A stretch of 64,000 nt of DNA from assembly GCA_016714785.1 (NCBI GenBank), contig JADKCC010000060.1, forward strand, positions 62,001 to 126,000. The letters are read 5' to 3'. This document shows positions 53,096 to 62,283 of this stretch, in pieces; position 1 is the first letter of the stretch, and each line of letters starts with the position of its first letter. A program made the position numbers and the translations under genes. The DNA comes from Saprospiraceae bacterium. GTDB lineage: Bacteria; Bacteroidota; Bacteroidia; Chitinophagales; Saprospiraceae. The notes under the pieces are model-generated. The model was not told where the DNA came from and did not search any database. It saw only the letters and a program-made list of their open reading frames with translations.

Positions 53096-53497
53096 TCAAT
53101 AACTTAACTGAATTTTGTATGTTGGTAGAGAATCCAAATTATTTGGAATAATCGTAGATAAATCATTATACGATAATGTCGTGTTCACAATCCCGTTTTT
53201 TAAAATTTTAATTCGCTTAGAATCAAATCCGTCATGTATATTAAATTTTCTGCCATGCAACTCAGAATATCCTCCTCTAACTTCAAAGAGGGTTACCTTA
53301 AAGGTCAAAGTTGTATCTGTTGAATAAAAAATATTACTTTTTCCCGCTAAGATATTTATTTCAATAGTATCGACAGTATTAACTTTATTGATTGATAAAT
53401 AGAAAGTTTTATTAGATGATAAAGTTTCTATCTGCTTGCAACTTTGAAAAAATATCAAATACAATGATATAAGAACCCCAAAAATTGCATTCTTCAT
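53096..53497 (-). CDS. small lipoprotein coupled to the aspzincin-like gene
   Basis: This 133-residue protein starts MKNAIFGVLISLYLIFFQSCKQIE, a lipoprotein signal with lipobox FFQSC (Cys 20). The mature part is a beta-rich 110 residues (TFYLSINKVNTVDTIEINILAGKSNIFYSTDTTLTFKVTLFEVRGGYSELHGRKFNIHDGFDSKRIKILKNG...) and matches no family I know. Its ATG overlaps the TGA of the upstream metallopeptidase gene (ATGA at 53494-53497), so expression is tightly coupled. That context suggests a partner of the upstream protein, for example an inhibitor or immunity protein; this is inference. The TTG two codons earlier (53503) is less likely as start. Confidence 0.72.
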   Translation of the reverse strand: MKNAIFGVLISLYLIFFQSCKQIETLSSNKTFYLSINKVNTVDTIEINILAGKSNIFYSTDTTLTFKVTLFEVRGGYSELHGRKFNIHDGFDSKRIKILKNGIVNTTLSYNDLSTIIPNNLDSLPTYKIQLSY

Positions 53498-55629
53498 AAA
53501 CAAATGGCATTGATAAATTCTGAAAAAGAGTCACTATTTGTTAAGTGCTGAAGTGGAGTTAAGCCATGAAATTCTTCTTCCCAAATGTAAGCCCAATCTC
53601 CAGCGATATAATATAAATGAAACATCTCGTGTATCATCGTTGCAGATCTTTCTTGGTCATCGAGTACATTCCAATAATTTGGGTTACATAAGTGAATATT
53701 TGTAAATTGAATTGCAGGGTAGGACCAAGCCAATGTAGAATTGCCACAATTTAAATCCGATTCATACGCAGTATTAATACTTTGAAACTTTATCCATTGG
53801 CATAATGTTTTTATAAACGATACAGCATTTTTTGAGTCAGTGTTAAAACTGGATACTAGGGCATTCTTAATGGTGGCATCAGAGCCATTATAATTTTTCA
53901 ATTTATTTATTGCACAATCAAGCATTTGTTTTGCCCTTTCATGATCTAAAAAAACTATGCCTGCTTCTCCAACACTACAGTTTTTACATTTACCTCCTCC
54001 ATCAGATCCACAATCACTTCCAGAAAGGAATTTCAATTTATCTGCTTCATTTGTTATTCCCAAAATTTCAAAGATTTCTTTCGAATCATCTAATTCCTTT
54101 GATGTTATATAATCCACTCCATCTAAAGCAGCTTCCAGTCCACTCATACTCAAATCACCTTCTTCACAAAGCCCCAAAAATATGGCATCTTTATCGATAG
54201 CATCACCCGTACATGGATTGGTCAGTTCAGTATTTTTGTAAAAATCTAAGAGTGCAGCTTTTTCAGCTTCATTAACTCCAATAGGGCCACCAGGTTCTGC
54301 TGGTTTTAGGCATTCGGCTATTTGTTTTTTAAAACATAAAGTTTGTTCATCAGCATTCAATATATCATCACCTGATAGACCTAATAGATTTTTCATATCC
54401 ATTTGGTCATCAGACCCTTTAATTTCTCTAACTTTCCCAATTCCAAAAAAATTATCAATCACTGGATAAATATAAGAGATATTTAAATTTTTAATTTCTT
54501 CTAAATACTTTTTTATTAACTGCCCAGGGTACACTGCCAAATGAAAGGATGCTGATTGACAAATATTTTCAAGAGCTTTATTTTTTGCATTATTTTTAAT
54601 TTCTGCACTATTGTTAGTACAGGGTAGTTTAATATCTGTTATCATGCTGTACAATTCTTTAAAATAGTAACCAAACTCTTGACCTTGATGAGCATAACAT
54701 GATAGGCATTTTAATTGCGGATCAGATTTAGATTTATTAAAAATCTCATTGTCAACCAAAAGCGCATTATAACATCCACAAGTTTCAATTTTTTCTTGTA
54801 AATTGGCTTTTGCAGCACTTGATAAAGTGGTACCAAATACTTTTGTAATAAAATCTTCACATCCTTTAGCTGTCGTTAGTTTAACATCACAATTGGCATA
54901 ACCACCTTTGGGATTAAAATAACTATTATAAAGGTGTAACCGAGTGTTACTTATACCCGACCCACCACCAGAAGATCCTGACCCACCAAGATTGCCACCT
55001 CCGCTACCTCCTCCACCAAAGGAGCCCCAATCTATATCATTGTCCCATCCATCTGAGCCTGTAATACCATCATCTTTTTTAGACCACTGTCCTCTTTTCA
55101 TATTTCCTCCAAATCCAGGGCATTTAATTCTAGGTTTAGATGAAAAAACAATATCTAATGAGTCATTTTCAATATCATTTTCCCACAATAAATAGTCTTG
55201 CAAAATGTATTTTGTATGATTATCATAAGTAAAAGATATAAATATATTTTTTCTTTCAAAGGTTCCATCATTTACAATTGGTGTAATTCTTAGAATTTCG
55301 TTATTAAAAGTTTGAATTATAGTTGCTCCCCAAACAGGTACTCCACAATTATATTGACCATTTTTTTTGTCAATAAAGCGTTCAAAAGAAGCCATTTGAA
55401 AAAGCAACTCATCTTTATCCCAAAATTCAGTTCCTAAACAGTCTAAATTAGGGAATCCAGCAATTGGTTTTCGATATTCCAGAAACCCATTTTGATGACT
55501 ATTGTCAGTCCTATTTTCTAATATATTGTGGTTTGATTTATCAAAATCCCCTTCCTCCCTCTGACACCCACTCAAAAACAATAACATCCCTGCCATCAGT
55601 ACGTAAAAAAATAATTTAAAAATTTTCAT
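53494..55629 (-). CDS. lipoprotein with C-terminal aspzincin-like (M35-type) metallopeptidase domain
   Basis: This 711-residue protein starts MKIFKLFFYVLMAGMLLFLSGCQREEG (lipobox LSGC, Cys 22). A beta-rich region follows to about 195, then a Gly/Ser linker near 203-224 (GGGGSGGGNLGGSGSSGGGSG). A long helical, Cys-rich middle contains CGCYNALL and CLSCYAHQGQEFGYYFKELY. The C-terminus has SATMIHEMFHLYYIAGDWAYIWEEEFHGLTPLQHLTNSDSFSEFINAI: HEMFH at 667-671 gives HExxH, D678 is a candidate third zinc ligand and NSDSFSEFINAI resembles the NADTYALYANAI ending of M35 (deuterolysin/Lys-specific) peptidases. It is probably a surface or periplasmic protease or toxin. A small lipoprotein gene overlaps its stop. 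Confidence 0.78.
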   Translation of the reverse strand: MKIFKLFFYVLMAGMLLFLSGCQREEGDFDKSNHNILENRTDNSHQNGFLEYRKPIAGFPNLDCLGTEFWDKDELLFQMASFERFIDKKNGQYNCGVPVWGATIIQTFNNEILRITPIVNDGTFERKNIFISFTYDNHTKYILQDYLLWENDIENDSLDIVFSSKPRIKCPGFGGNMKRGQWSKKDDGITGSDGWDNDIDWGSFGGGGSGGGNLGGSGSSGGGSGISNTRLHLYNSYFNPKGGYANCDVKLTTAKGCEDFITKVFGTTLSSAAKANLQEKIETCGCYNALLVDNEIFNKSKSDPQLKCLSCYAHQGQEFGYYFKELYSMITDIKLPCTNNSAEIKNNAKNKALENICQSASFHLAVYPGQLIKKYLEEIKNLNISYIYPVIDNFFGIGKVREIKGSDDQMDMKNLLGLSGDDILNADEQTLCFKKQIAECLKPAEPGGPIGVNEAEKAALLDFYKNTELTNPCTGDAIDKDAIFLGLCEEGDLSMSGLEAALDGVDYITSKELDDSKEIFEILGITNEADKLKFLSGSDCGSDGGGKCKNCSVGEAGIVFLDHERAKQMLDCAINKLKNYNGSDATIKNALVSSFNTDSKNAVSFIKTLCQWIKFQSINTAYESDLNCGNSTLAWSYPAIQFTNIHLCNPNYWNVLDDQERSATMIHEMFHLYYIAGDWAYIWEEEFHGLTPLQHLTNSDSFSEFINAICL

Positions 55630-56065
55630 CGTAAAGATAATTTAATAAAATGGTTTAATTATAGAAATCAATAGGAAAGTTGCGCACCTTATCCGAGATT
55701 TCTTATCACGGCAAAGATTGTTTTTTTTTTTTTTACAATATCAAAATAATTATGGGTTAATTTTGGTATATTTATTTTTATATATCGTAGTGGCATGGCA
55801 TTACATTGTTTGTATAATGCGATTTATCATATATAAGGTATCTGTAATTTATTTTTGCAGTTGTTTTGGCGTTATGATTATCATTTTATGATCTCAGATC
55901 ACTTTTCACAGAGCGCAGAGCCCGGATCACTGACCACAGATCGATAGCACTCAAAAATTGGTTACTCAAATAAGCAGTCCAATGTTAAGAATTTCTATAA
56001 ATGGTCATTATATTATAAAATACCTAAAAAATATCGCATTTTTGCCCCTGAAGTAATGAATCATC
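55630..56065. other. gene-free gap before ppk1
   Basis: 436 bases of AT-rich DNA between divergent genes. It has a run of 14 T at 55721-55734 and, on the minus strand, a near -7 element (AATCTTTG at 55712-55719) for the metallopeptidase gene. CATTTTTG at 56037-56044 is a one-mismatch -7 candidate for ppk1. No ORF, tRNA or strong hairpin is seen. Confidence 0.5.
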
Positions 56066-58153
56066 ATGGCTAAGTATATACATCGAGATGTAAGTTGGTT
56101 GTCATTCAACTATAGAGTGCTGCAAGAGGCTATGGATCCATCCGTACCATTGCTCGAAAGATTAAAATTTCTTGCGATATATTCTTCCAATTTGGATGAA
56201 TTCTTCCGAATTAGGGTTGCCAATCATCGCAATTTGGCAAGGGCAGATAAGTCCACCTTAAAAAACTTTGTGTTCTCACCAGAAATTATACTAAAAGAGA
56301 TACTCAATATTGCCAATGAACAACAAAAACAATTCAGTACCATCTTTGAAAAAAGTATATTGCCAGAGCTGAAGAAAAATGGTGTTCAAATCGTGTCTTG
56401 GCGAAATCTAAACAAAGAACAAGTAGAATTTGTAGATACCTATTTTAATGAATACTTATTGCCCTTTGTCCAGCCTGTCATCCTTGCTGGGAAAAAGATT
56501 AAGCCATTTCTAAACAATGGTGCGTTATATCTGGCTTTACATCTTCACACCAAAGATATATCCAAACCAGTCTCCGAATATGCCATTGTCAAGATACCTT
56601 CAGATCATTTATCGAGATTTGTAGAGTTACCTTGCAAAATAGCAGGTGTAAAACAAGTCCTAATGCTCGATGATGCCGTGCGACACAGTGTCCGGTTGAT
56701 ATTTCCTGGCTACGATATTCAAGATTCTTACTCTATCAAATTGACAAGAGATGCCGAGCTATATATAGACGATGAATATACTGGTGATCTGCTTTCTAAA
56801 ATCAAAAAGAGTCTCAATAAAAGAAGTATTGGGATCGCATCAAGAATGGTATATGATAGGGCGATGCCCAAACATTTTTTACAATACTTGATGAATGTCT
56901 TTGAAATAGATGAATTAGACTTATTGCCAGAGGGTAGATACCATAACAATTCTGATTTTTTTAAATTCCCTACTTTCAATCTTACACACTTTAAAGATCC
57001 TATCCTACCTCCTGTGAAAATAAGTGAAATGGAGGATGCTGAGTCCATATTTGATAAAATCCGGGAGAAAGACCAATTGATTCATATACCTTATCATAGT
57101 TATGAACCAGTGATTCGATTTTTTGAAGATGCCGCAAAAGACCCTGATGTCACGCATATCAAGATCATCCAATATAGAGTGGCGAAAGTATCTCGTATCA
57201 TGATGGCCATCAAAAATGCTGTAAAAAATGGCAAACAAGTAAGTACATTCATAGAGGTAAAAGCCAGATTTGACGAAGAGGCCAACCTCAAATGGGGAGA
57301 AGAGTTAGAACAAGCAGGTGTCAGTGTATATTATAGTATGCCAGGCTTTAAGGTACATTCTAAATTGGCCCTCGTACGTAGATTAGAAAATGGGAAACCT
57401 AATCTGTACGCATATCTTGGTACAGGCAATTTTCACGAAGATACGGCCAAACTGTACACAGATTTTGGAATATTTACCAATGACAAACGGCTCACTGCTG
57501 AGGTCGCACGAATTTTCACCTTTTTGGAAACCAAACAAAGACCTACTCAACCATTCGAATATCTAGGTGTAGGCCTTTTCAACCTCAAAGAAAAATTCAT
57601 CTCCCTGATCAAAAGAGAAACCGAAAATGCTAAAAAAGGTAAAAAAGCCAGAATGATTTTAAAGATGAATAGTCTTCAGGATGAAGAAATCATCAACTAT
57701 CTGTACGATGCTTCCAAAGCTGGTGTAAGAATAAAACTTATCATTCGTGGTATATGCTCTCTGGTACCTGGACAAAAAGGATTGAGCGAAAACATAGAAG
57801 CCATATCTATTGTGGATAGATTTTTAGAACATTCGAGAGTATTTATCTTCCATAATGAAGGCGATCCAGAAGTGTATTTATCTTCAGCAGACTGGATGGT
57901 ACGCAATCTTCATTTTCGAGTGGAAACGGTATTCCCTATACTCGATCCTGATATAGCCAAAACGATCATAACCTGTATGAACATCCAACTCAATGACAAT
58001 GTAAAATCTAGAATTTTAGATATCAAATTGTCCAATAAATACAAAAAAAATACGGATGATATTGCTGTGAGAAGTCAAATAGAGACTTATTATTATATAA
58101 AGAGGAGAGAAGAATCGATCTCTCAAGCCGAAAACCAACAAGAAAACCCATAG
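56066..58153 (+). CDS. ppk1: polyphosphate kinase 1
   Basis: This 695-residue enzyme makes inorganic polyphosphate from ATP. It shows the family start (YIHRDVSWLSFNYRVLQEAMDPSVPLLERLKFLAIYSSNLDEFFRIRVANH), the middle domain, and the two phospholipase-D-like C-terminal domains: FIEVKARFDEEANLKWGEELEQAGVSVYYSMPGFKVHSKLALV with the phosphorylated His near residue 430, GTGNFHEDTAKLYTDFG, and VFIFHNEGDPEVYLSSADWMVRNLHFRVE with the second His. Length is standard. purB follows after 2 bases, probably in one transcript. Confidence 0.98.
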   Translation: MAKYIHRDVSWLSFNYRVLQEAMDPSVPLLERLKFLAIYSSNLDEFFRIRVANHRNLARADKSTLKNFVFSPEIILKEILNIANEQQKQFSTIFEKSILPELKKNGVQIVSWRNLNKEQVEFVDTYFNEYLLPFVQPVILAGKKIKPFLNNGALYLALHLHTKDISKPVSEYAIVKIPSDHLSRFVELPCKIAGVKQVLMLDDAVRHSVRLIFPGYDIQDSYSIKLTRDAELYIDDEYTGDLLSKIKKSLNKRSIGIASRMVYDRAMPKHFLQYLMNVFEIDELDLLPEGRYHNNSDFFKFPTFNLTHFKDPILPPVKISEMEDAESIFDKIREKDQLIHIPYHSYEPVIRFFEDAAKDPDVTHIKIIQYRVAKVSRIMMAIKNAVKNGKQVSTFIEVKARFDEEANLKWGEELEQAGVSVYYSMPGFKVHSKLALVRRLENGKPNLYAYLGTGNFHEDTAKLYTDFGIFTNDKRLTAEVARIFTFLETKQRPTQPFEYLGVGLFNLKEKFISLIKRETENAKKGKKARMILKMNSLQDEEIINYLYDASKAGVRIKLIIRGICSLVPGQKGLSENIEAISIVDRFLEHSRVFIFHNEGDPEVYLSSADWMVRNLHFRVETVFPILDPDIAKTIITCMNIQLNDNVKSRILDIKLSNKYKKNTDDIAVRSQIETYYYIKRREESISQAENQQENP

Positions 58154-58155
58154 TT

Positions 58156-59487
58156 ATGCTTACCGCTTTATCCCCATTGGACGGACGATATGAGTCTGTG
58201 ACTTCTTCCCTTTCTGATTACTTCTCAGAATATGCTCTAATAAGATATAGAGTCAAAGTTGAAATAGAATATTTAAAGGCTCTCATCCTATTACCATTGC
58301 CAGAACTTAATGATCTACCAAAAGATACACTAGATATCTTGGACAATATATTTATAAACATGGATTTGGCAGCCGCAGAAAAAATAAAAGCCACTGAAAA
58401 AGTCACCAATCATGACGTTAAAGCAGTAGAATACTACATCAAGGAGCAATTAGATTTATATGGATTAAGTAAATACAAGGAGTTTGTACATTTTGGACTT
58501 ACTTCACAAGATATAAACAACACAGCATTTCCGCTCATGCTAAAACATGCGTTGCATCAAATACTAATGCCTCAATTGGACCAAATATGGCAATCCATCC
58601 TCCAAAAATCAAAAGAATATAGTGGGATTCCGATGTTAGCTAGAACACACGGACAGGCAGCATCTCCTACCACCTTGGGAAAAGAAATGGCCGTTTATGC
58701 TGAAAGATTGGAAGATGAAATACAAATGCTGCATTCACAAAGAATTAAATGCAAATTTGGAGGTGCTACTGGAAATTTCAATGCTCATAAAGTAAGTTAT
58801 CCAACTATAGATTGGCCTGGTTTTGCGGATGAATTTACACAAAACTTAGGTATTTACCGATCAAAAAACACCACTCAAATCGCTCATTATGATGATGTTG
58901 CTGCTATTTGTCACAACATTATGAGAATCAATACTATTCTGATCGACTTCTGTAGAGATATGTGGACTTATATTTCTATGGATTATTTCAAGCAAAAAAC
59001 CAAAGCGGGAGAAATAGGTTCATCAGCCATGCCACATAAGGTCAATCCCATAGACTTCGAAAATGCTGAAGGTAATCTTGGTATGGCCAATGCAGTTTTT
59101 GGCTTTTTGGCAGATAAACTCCCCATTTCAAGATTGCAAAGAGACTTAACAGATTCTACCGTACTTCGCAATTTAGGTGTTCCATTTGGCCACTCCTTAA
59201 TAGCTTTAAAATCAATAGGCAAAGGCATAGAAAAGTTGGTACTCAATGAAGCACAACTGTATGAAGATCTGGAGAAAAATTGGGCTGTAGTAGCAGAAGC
59301 CATTCAAAATATCCTAAGGCGAGAGATGTATCCTTCACCCTACGAGGCACTCAAAGAACTCACACGAGGCAAAGCTGGTATCTCTAAAGTTGATATTCAT
59401 CAATTTGTGGAATCATTGAAAGTATCAGAATCAGTGAAGGCAGAACTTTTGGCAATTACGCCGCACAATTATGTTGGGTATTTTTAA
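58156..59487 (+). CDS. purB: adenylosuccinate lyase
   Basis: This 443-residue enzyme acts twice in purine synthesis, splitting fumarate from SAICAR and from adenylosuccinate. It has the start LTALSPLDGRYESVTSSLSDYFSEYALIRYRVKVEIEYL, TSQDINNTAFPLML, MLARTHGQAASPTTLGKEMAVY, GGATGNFNAHKVSYP and the signature loop GEIGSSAMPHKVNPIDFENAEGNLG with the catalytic Ser. The form is the shorter, E. coli PurB-like branch. It is followed by the second repeat copy about 115 bases after the stop. Confidence 0.97.
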   Translation: MLTALSPLDGRYESVTSSLSDYFSEYALIRYRVKVEIEYLKALILLPLPELNDLPKDTLDILDNIFINMDLAAAEKIKATEKVTNHDVKAVEYYIKEQLDLYGLSKYKEFVHFGLTSQDINNTAFPLMLKHALHQILMPQLDQIWQSILQKSKEYSGIPMLARTHGQAASPTTLGKEMAVYAERLEDEIQMLHSQRIKCKFGGATGNFNAHKVSYPTIDWPGFADEFTQNLGIYRSKNTTQIAHYDDVAAICHNIMRINTILIDFCRDMWTYISMDYFKQKTKAGEIGSSAMPHKVNPIDFENAEGNLGMANAVFGFLADKLPISRLQRDLTDSTVLRNLGVPFGHSLIALKSIGKGIEKLVLNEAQLYEDLEKNWAVVAEAIQNILRREMYPSPYEALKELTRGKAGISKVDIHQFVESLKVSESVKAELLAITPHNYVGYF

Positions 59488-59602
59488 TAGGGTGAGTGGT
59501 GAGCGCTTGATCGAGAAATCAGTGATCTGATATACAATTATTCACTTCCAAAACTATACCTGACTCCCCACAAATTTCTAAGTAAGATTTGATCAATACT
59601 TA

Positions 59603-60192
59603 GGGGCTGCTGAAAAAGTCAGCTGTTATTATTGGTTGTTAGTTTAACGGAGACTATCGTTCAAAAAACAAGCAATAGTGAATAAGAACGTAGTGAAGTG
59701 CAAAGCACCAAAGACAAAGTCTTTGACGAAGTGAACCGCTAGCGGGTGGGCAGGAAAGTGCGTCTATTGCCATAGAAAGCACAAAGGATTAAATATGAAA
59801 TACTTATGGCAATAGAAAAATGCATGACTAAGCGAACCTGAAAGGTCGAGCATGACAATGCGAGAAGCGAAGGAACCCGTAAGGGATGGGCAGGTCGAAA
59901 ATGAACGACATTACACCAAGCTGATTTAAGTTTAAATCAGTGCCTTCATTTTTGAGTGATTTCGTATCACTCAAATGCAGCAAAGCTGCACCATTCAGTT
60001 ACCTTTTTTAGAACTAGACTTTTTGGTTACTTTTTGGGCAATGCAAAAAAGTAATTGCCGCCTGCATAAGGCAAAAGCCAACTCAAGGTACACGACTTTT
60101 GGACAAAATCAATTAAAAGGTTTGCATTTAATTTGTTTATTATACACATAATTTGTTATTTATCAATTGGTTGTACCATAGTCAGCAGACCC
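59603..60192. repeat. structured intergenic repeat, copy 2
   Basis: This 590-bp copy has the same ends as copy 1 (GGGGCTGCTGA ... TCAGCAGACCC) and the same TACTTA flanks (59597-59602 and 60193-60198). The left and right parts match copy 1 closely. The extra 170 bases lie in the middle (about 59820-60010) and are themselves packed with hairpins: CTGATTTAA/TTAAATCAG, TGAGTGAT/ATCACTCA and TGCAGC/GCTGCA. Like copy 1 it lies between a plus-strand gene on the left and a minus-strand gene on the right; here the right-hand gene is broken. No protein is encoded. Confidence 0.82.
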
Positions 60193-60574
60193 TACTTAGG
60201 TCATCTGGTGCAAGAAACTGTGGTGTCACTTCTATTACGAAAGCCAATCTCTTAAGGTCTTGAAATGGAAATATTAGGAGTTGGACTGGCATTTGGACTG
60301 CATTACCTTCCAAAGAAAAAATACTTCCATTCAAGCCTACACCTACTTTTATTTGATGATATTTTCTAGGATTAAATCCATAAAAAAGTTGGACTTCCCC
60401 ATTAGCATCTTCAAGGATACCATTGGTGAATACACGAAACTCTGCGCTCAATTTTTTATATAACTTAGTTTCAACTCCTACTGCAAAAATAGAATAGCCT
60501 GTAATGGAAACCTAAGCATTGGCAAAGAAAATAAAAAAGTTTAAGGCGATTGTCAAAAAATACAATTTTTTCAT
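60182..60574 (-). pseudogene. outer-membrane-type protein gene broken by a nonsense codon and cut by the repeat
   Basis: From the ATG at 60574 the frame encodes a signal peptide, MKKLYFLTIALNFFIFFANA, then TAG at 60512-60514, exactly where the usual mature start Gln would be (ANA-Q; CAG to TAG). The frame then continues open with VSITGYSIFAVGVETKLYKKLSAEFRVFTNGILEDANGEVQLFYGFNPRKYHQIKVGVGLNGSIF..., alternating beta-strands of a small barrel such as those of the OmpA/outer-membrane-beta type. It ends 11 bases inside repeat copy 2, where the element supplies TGA. The natural C-terminus is therefore probably lost. A good -7 element (TATCTTTG, minus, 60595-60602) remains upstream. Family not identified. 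Confidence 0.72.
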
Positions 60575-60594
60575 AGATGACTTGATTTGAGACC

Positions 60595-60602
60595 CAAAGA
60601 TA
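60595..60602 (-). promoter_or_regulatory. putative promoter -7 element of the broken barrel gene
   Basis: Minus-strand TATCTTTG matches TAnnTTTG and lies 20 bases before the ATG at 60574. Its survival suggests the gene decayed recently. Confidence 0.45.
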
Positions 60603-60692
60603 TTAATTTCTTTTCAAAATTTATTCAATTCTTCCCAACTTGGTGTGTGATTAAAATAATATTAGTGGCTAATCAATCAATTATAAACCTAA

Positions 60693-61658
60693 TTATGGGT
60701 ACACTTCGTTAAGCAATTTTCCCGTCTGAAATGACTTAATATTTTCAGCGATGCCTGCTATCAGTGCCATTCTTGCATTTTGTCCCGCCCATGCAACATG
60801 AGGTGTCACTACACACCGGGTGTGATGGAGCAATGGATTGGAAAAGTGTGGTGGCTCTTGGGTAAGTACATCTAGAGCTGCCCCACGGATCAACCCATGG
60901 TCGAGTGCATAAAACAGATCATTTTCTCTGATAAGCGCTCCACGTCCAGTATTGATTAAAATGGCAGAAGATTTCATCTTTTGTAAATTTTTCTTTTGAA
61001 TGACCTCTCTGGTCTCTTCCGTCAGTGGGCAGTGAAGGCTAAGCACATCTGACGAAGCCAATAAAGTATCTAAATCCACAAATTGGAGATAATCTGGTTT
61101 TTCTTGGGTCATATTTCGAGTAGTTGCTATGACAGACATTCCGAACGCTGCCGCAACTTGTGCTACCCTTTTGCCGATAGTACCATACCCCAAAAGCCCC
61201 AAAGTCATCCCAGCAATCTCAAAGATGGGATGATCATAAAAACAAAAATCAGCAGATTGAGCCCATCTACCACTTTTCACTTGGGCATCATAATACTCTA
61301 CCTTGTTTTGGATGGCCAACAGTAAAGCAAATACATGTTGTGTAACGGATTCTGTACTATAACCCCTTACATTACTTACCGAAATATTTCTTTTACTTGT
61401 GGCTGCTACATCTATATTATTGTACCCTGTAGCTGCTACTACTATATATTTCACTTTGGGCATGAGTACTAAAGCGGCTTCGTCAATCACAAACTTATTC
61501 ACTATCAGTATCTCAGCTTCAGCGGCTCTTTCAGCCAATTCTGATCTGTCGGTCCGTTGATAAGCTCTAAATTCACCCAAAGATGCGATGGGTTCAAAGC
61601 TAATATCACCCGGATTATTGGTATAAGCGTCTAAAAAAACTATTTTTAATGGATTCAT
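60693..61658 (-). CDS. D-2-hydroxyacid dehydrogenase (glycerate dehydrogenase-like)
   Basis: This 321-residue NAD-dependent enzyme has GLLGYGTIGKRVAQVAAAFGM (Rossmann GxGxxG near 150), HCPLTEETREVI, the INTGRGALI segment with the catalytic Arg, and VVTPHVAWAG with the catalytic His. FVIDEAALVLMPKVKYIVVAATGYNNID is the N-terminal substrate loop region. Sequence points to the glycerate/hydroxypyruvate-type members but does not fix the substrate. The frame is open to 61712; the ATG at 61658 (MNPLKIVFLDAYTNNPGD) gives the family N-terminus. It is a single gene in repeat-rich surroundings. Confidence 0.92.
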   Translation of the reverse strand: MNPLKIVFLDAYTNNPGDISFEPIASLGEFRAYQRTDRSELAERAAEAEILIVNKFVIDEAALVLMPKVKYIVVAATGYNNIDVAATSKRNISVSNVRGYSTESVTQHVFALLLAIQNKVEYYDAQVKSGRWAQSADFCFYDHPIFEIAGMTLGLLGYGTIGKRVAQVAAAFGMSVIATTRNMTQEKPDYLQFVDLDTLLASSDVLSLHCPLTEETREVIQKKNLQKMKSSAILINTGRGALIRENDLFYALDHGLIRGAALDVLTQEPPHFSNPLLHHTRCVVTPHVAWAGQNARMALIAGIAENIKSFQTGKLLNEVYP

Positions 61659-61993
61659 AACAAAGTGCTTTTGTTTAAAACAAACAGTATTTAAAGGAAA
61701 GTTGTTTGTCAAAGTAATAACATTGTGTCATTAAGATGTCAGGGCTACGCCCCTCTTATATTGTCTATTTTTGTTTTCTAAAAAGATGACAGAGCTACCT
61801 ATTTCTAAGAACATCATACATTCTTGATTGGTGGAGAGAGGTAGTACTGTAATCTTGTCAGCATCATTGTCTGCACCATACTACAGTGGCGTAGCCTATA
61901 ATCTCAGGTAGTATTTAGAAGTAGTATCATTAAGGCTTCTCTTAGCCAGGACCCTTCGAGTAACATGGTTGCCATTTTATAGAAAATATAACC

Positions 61994-62261
61994 CGATGGC
62001 CGAAGTCTGCCGTCCCAAAATGCACTACCACCGCCAAACTCGGAGCCGATGGTCGAAGTTTGCAACTTCGATCCCATTTTTTAAGAATTTGCAATTCGAC
62101 ACCACCAATATTGATACATTAAAGCACAAAACTTAGCATCAAATGATTTTATGCTTTATTTTTAAGTGTGGTGTGTATTGAATTTACCCCGTTGGATATT
62201 AATCCTACGGGGTAAAGATTCATAAAATAGTACATCGCAGTTGCAAACTGCGACGATCGGG
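61994..62261. repeat. intergenic direct repeat, copy A
   Basis: The 268-bp unit starts CGATGGCCGAAGTCTG and ends in CGCAGTTGCAAACTGCG followed by ACGATCGGG. It holds two palindromes, GAAGTTTGCAACTTC and CGCAGTTGCAAACTGCG, typical of REP-like elements. Copy B at 62831-63066 is nearly the same. Copy A carries an additional hairpin at 62183-62216 (TTTACCCCGT and ACGGGGTAAA) that copy B lacks. Confidence 0.85.
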
Positions 62262-62283
62262 GCTTCTCAGTCGCTAAAACTCC

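Noticed and set aside
54944..55195. proline-rich plus-strand frame
   Set aside because: It is the antisense reading of the Gly/Ser linker of the metallopeptidase lipoprotein.
55721..55734. T14 run as a terminator
   Set aside because: No hairpin precedes it on the plus strand, and it lies upstream of ppk1 rather than after a plus-strand gene.
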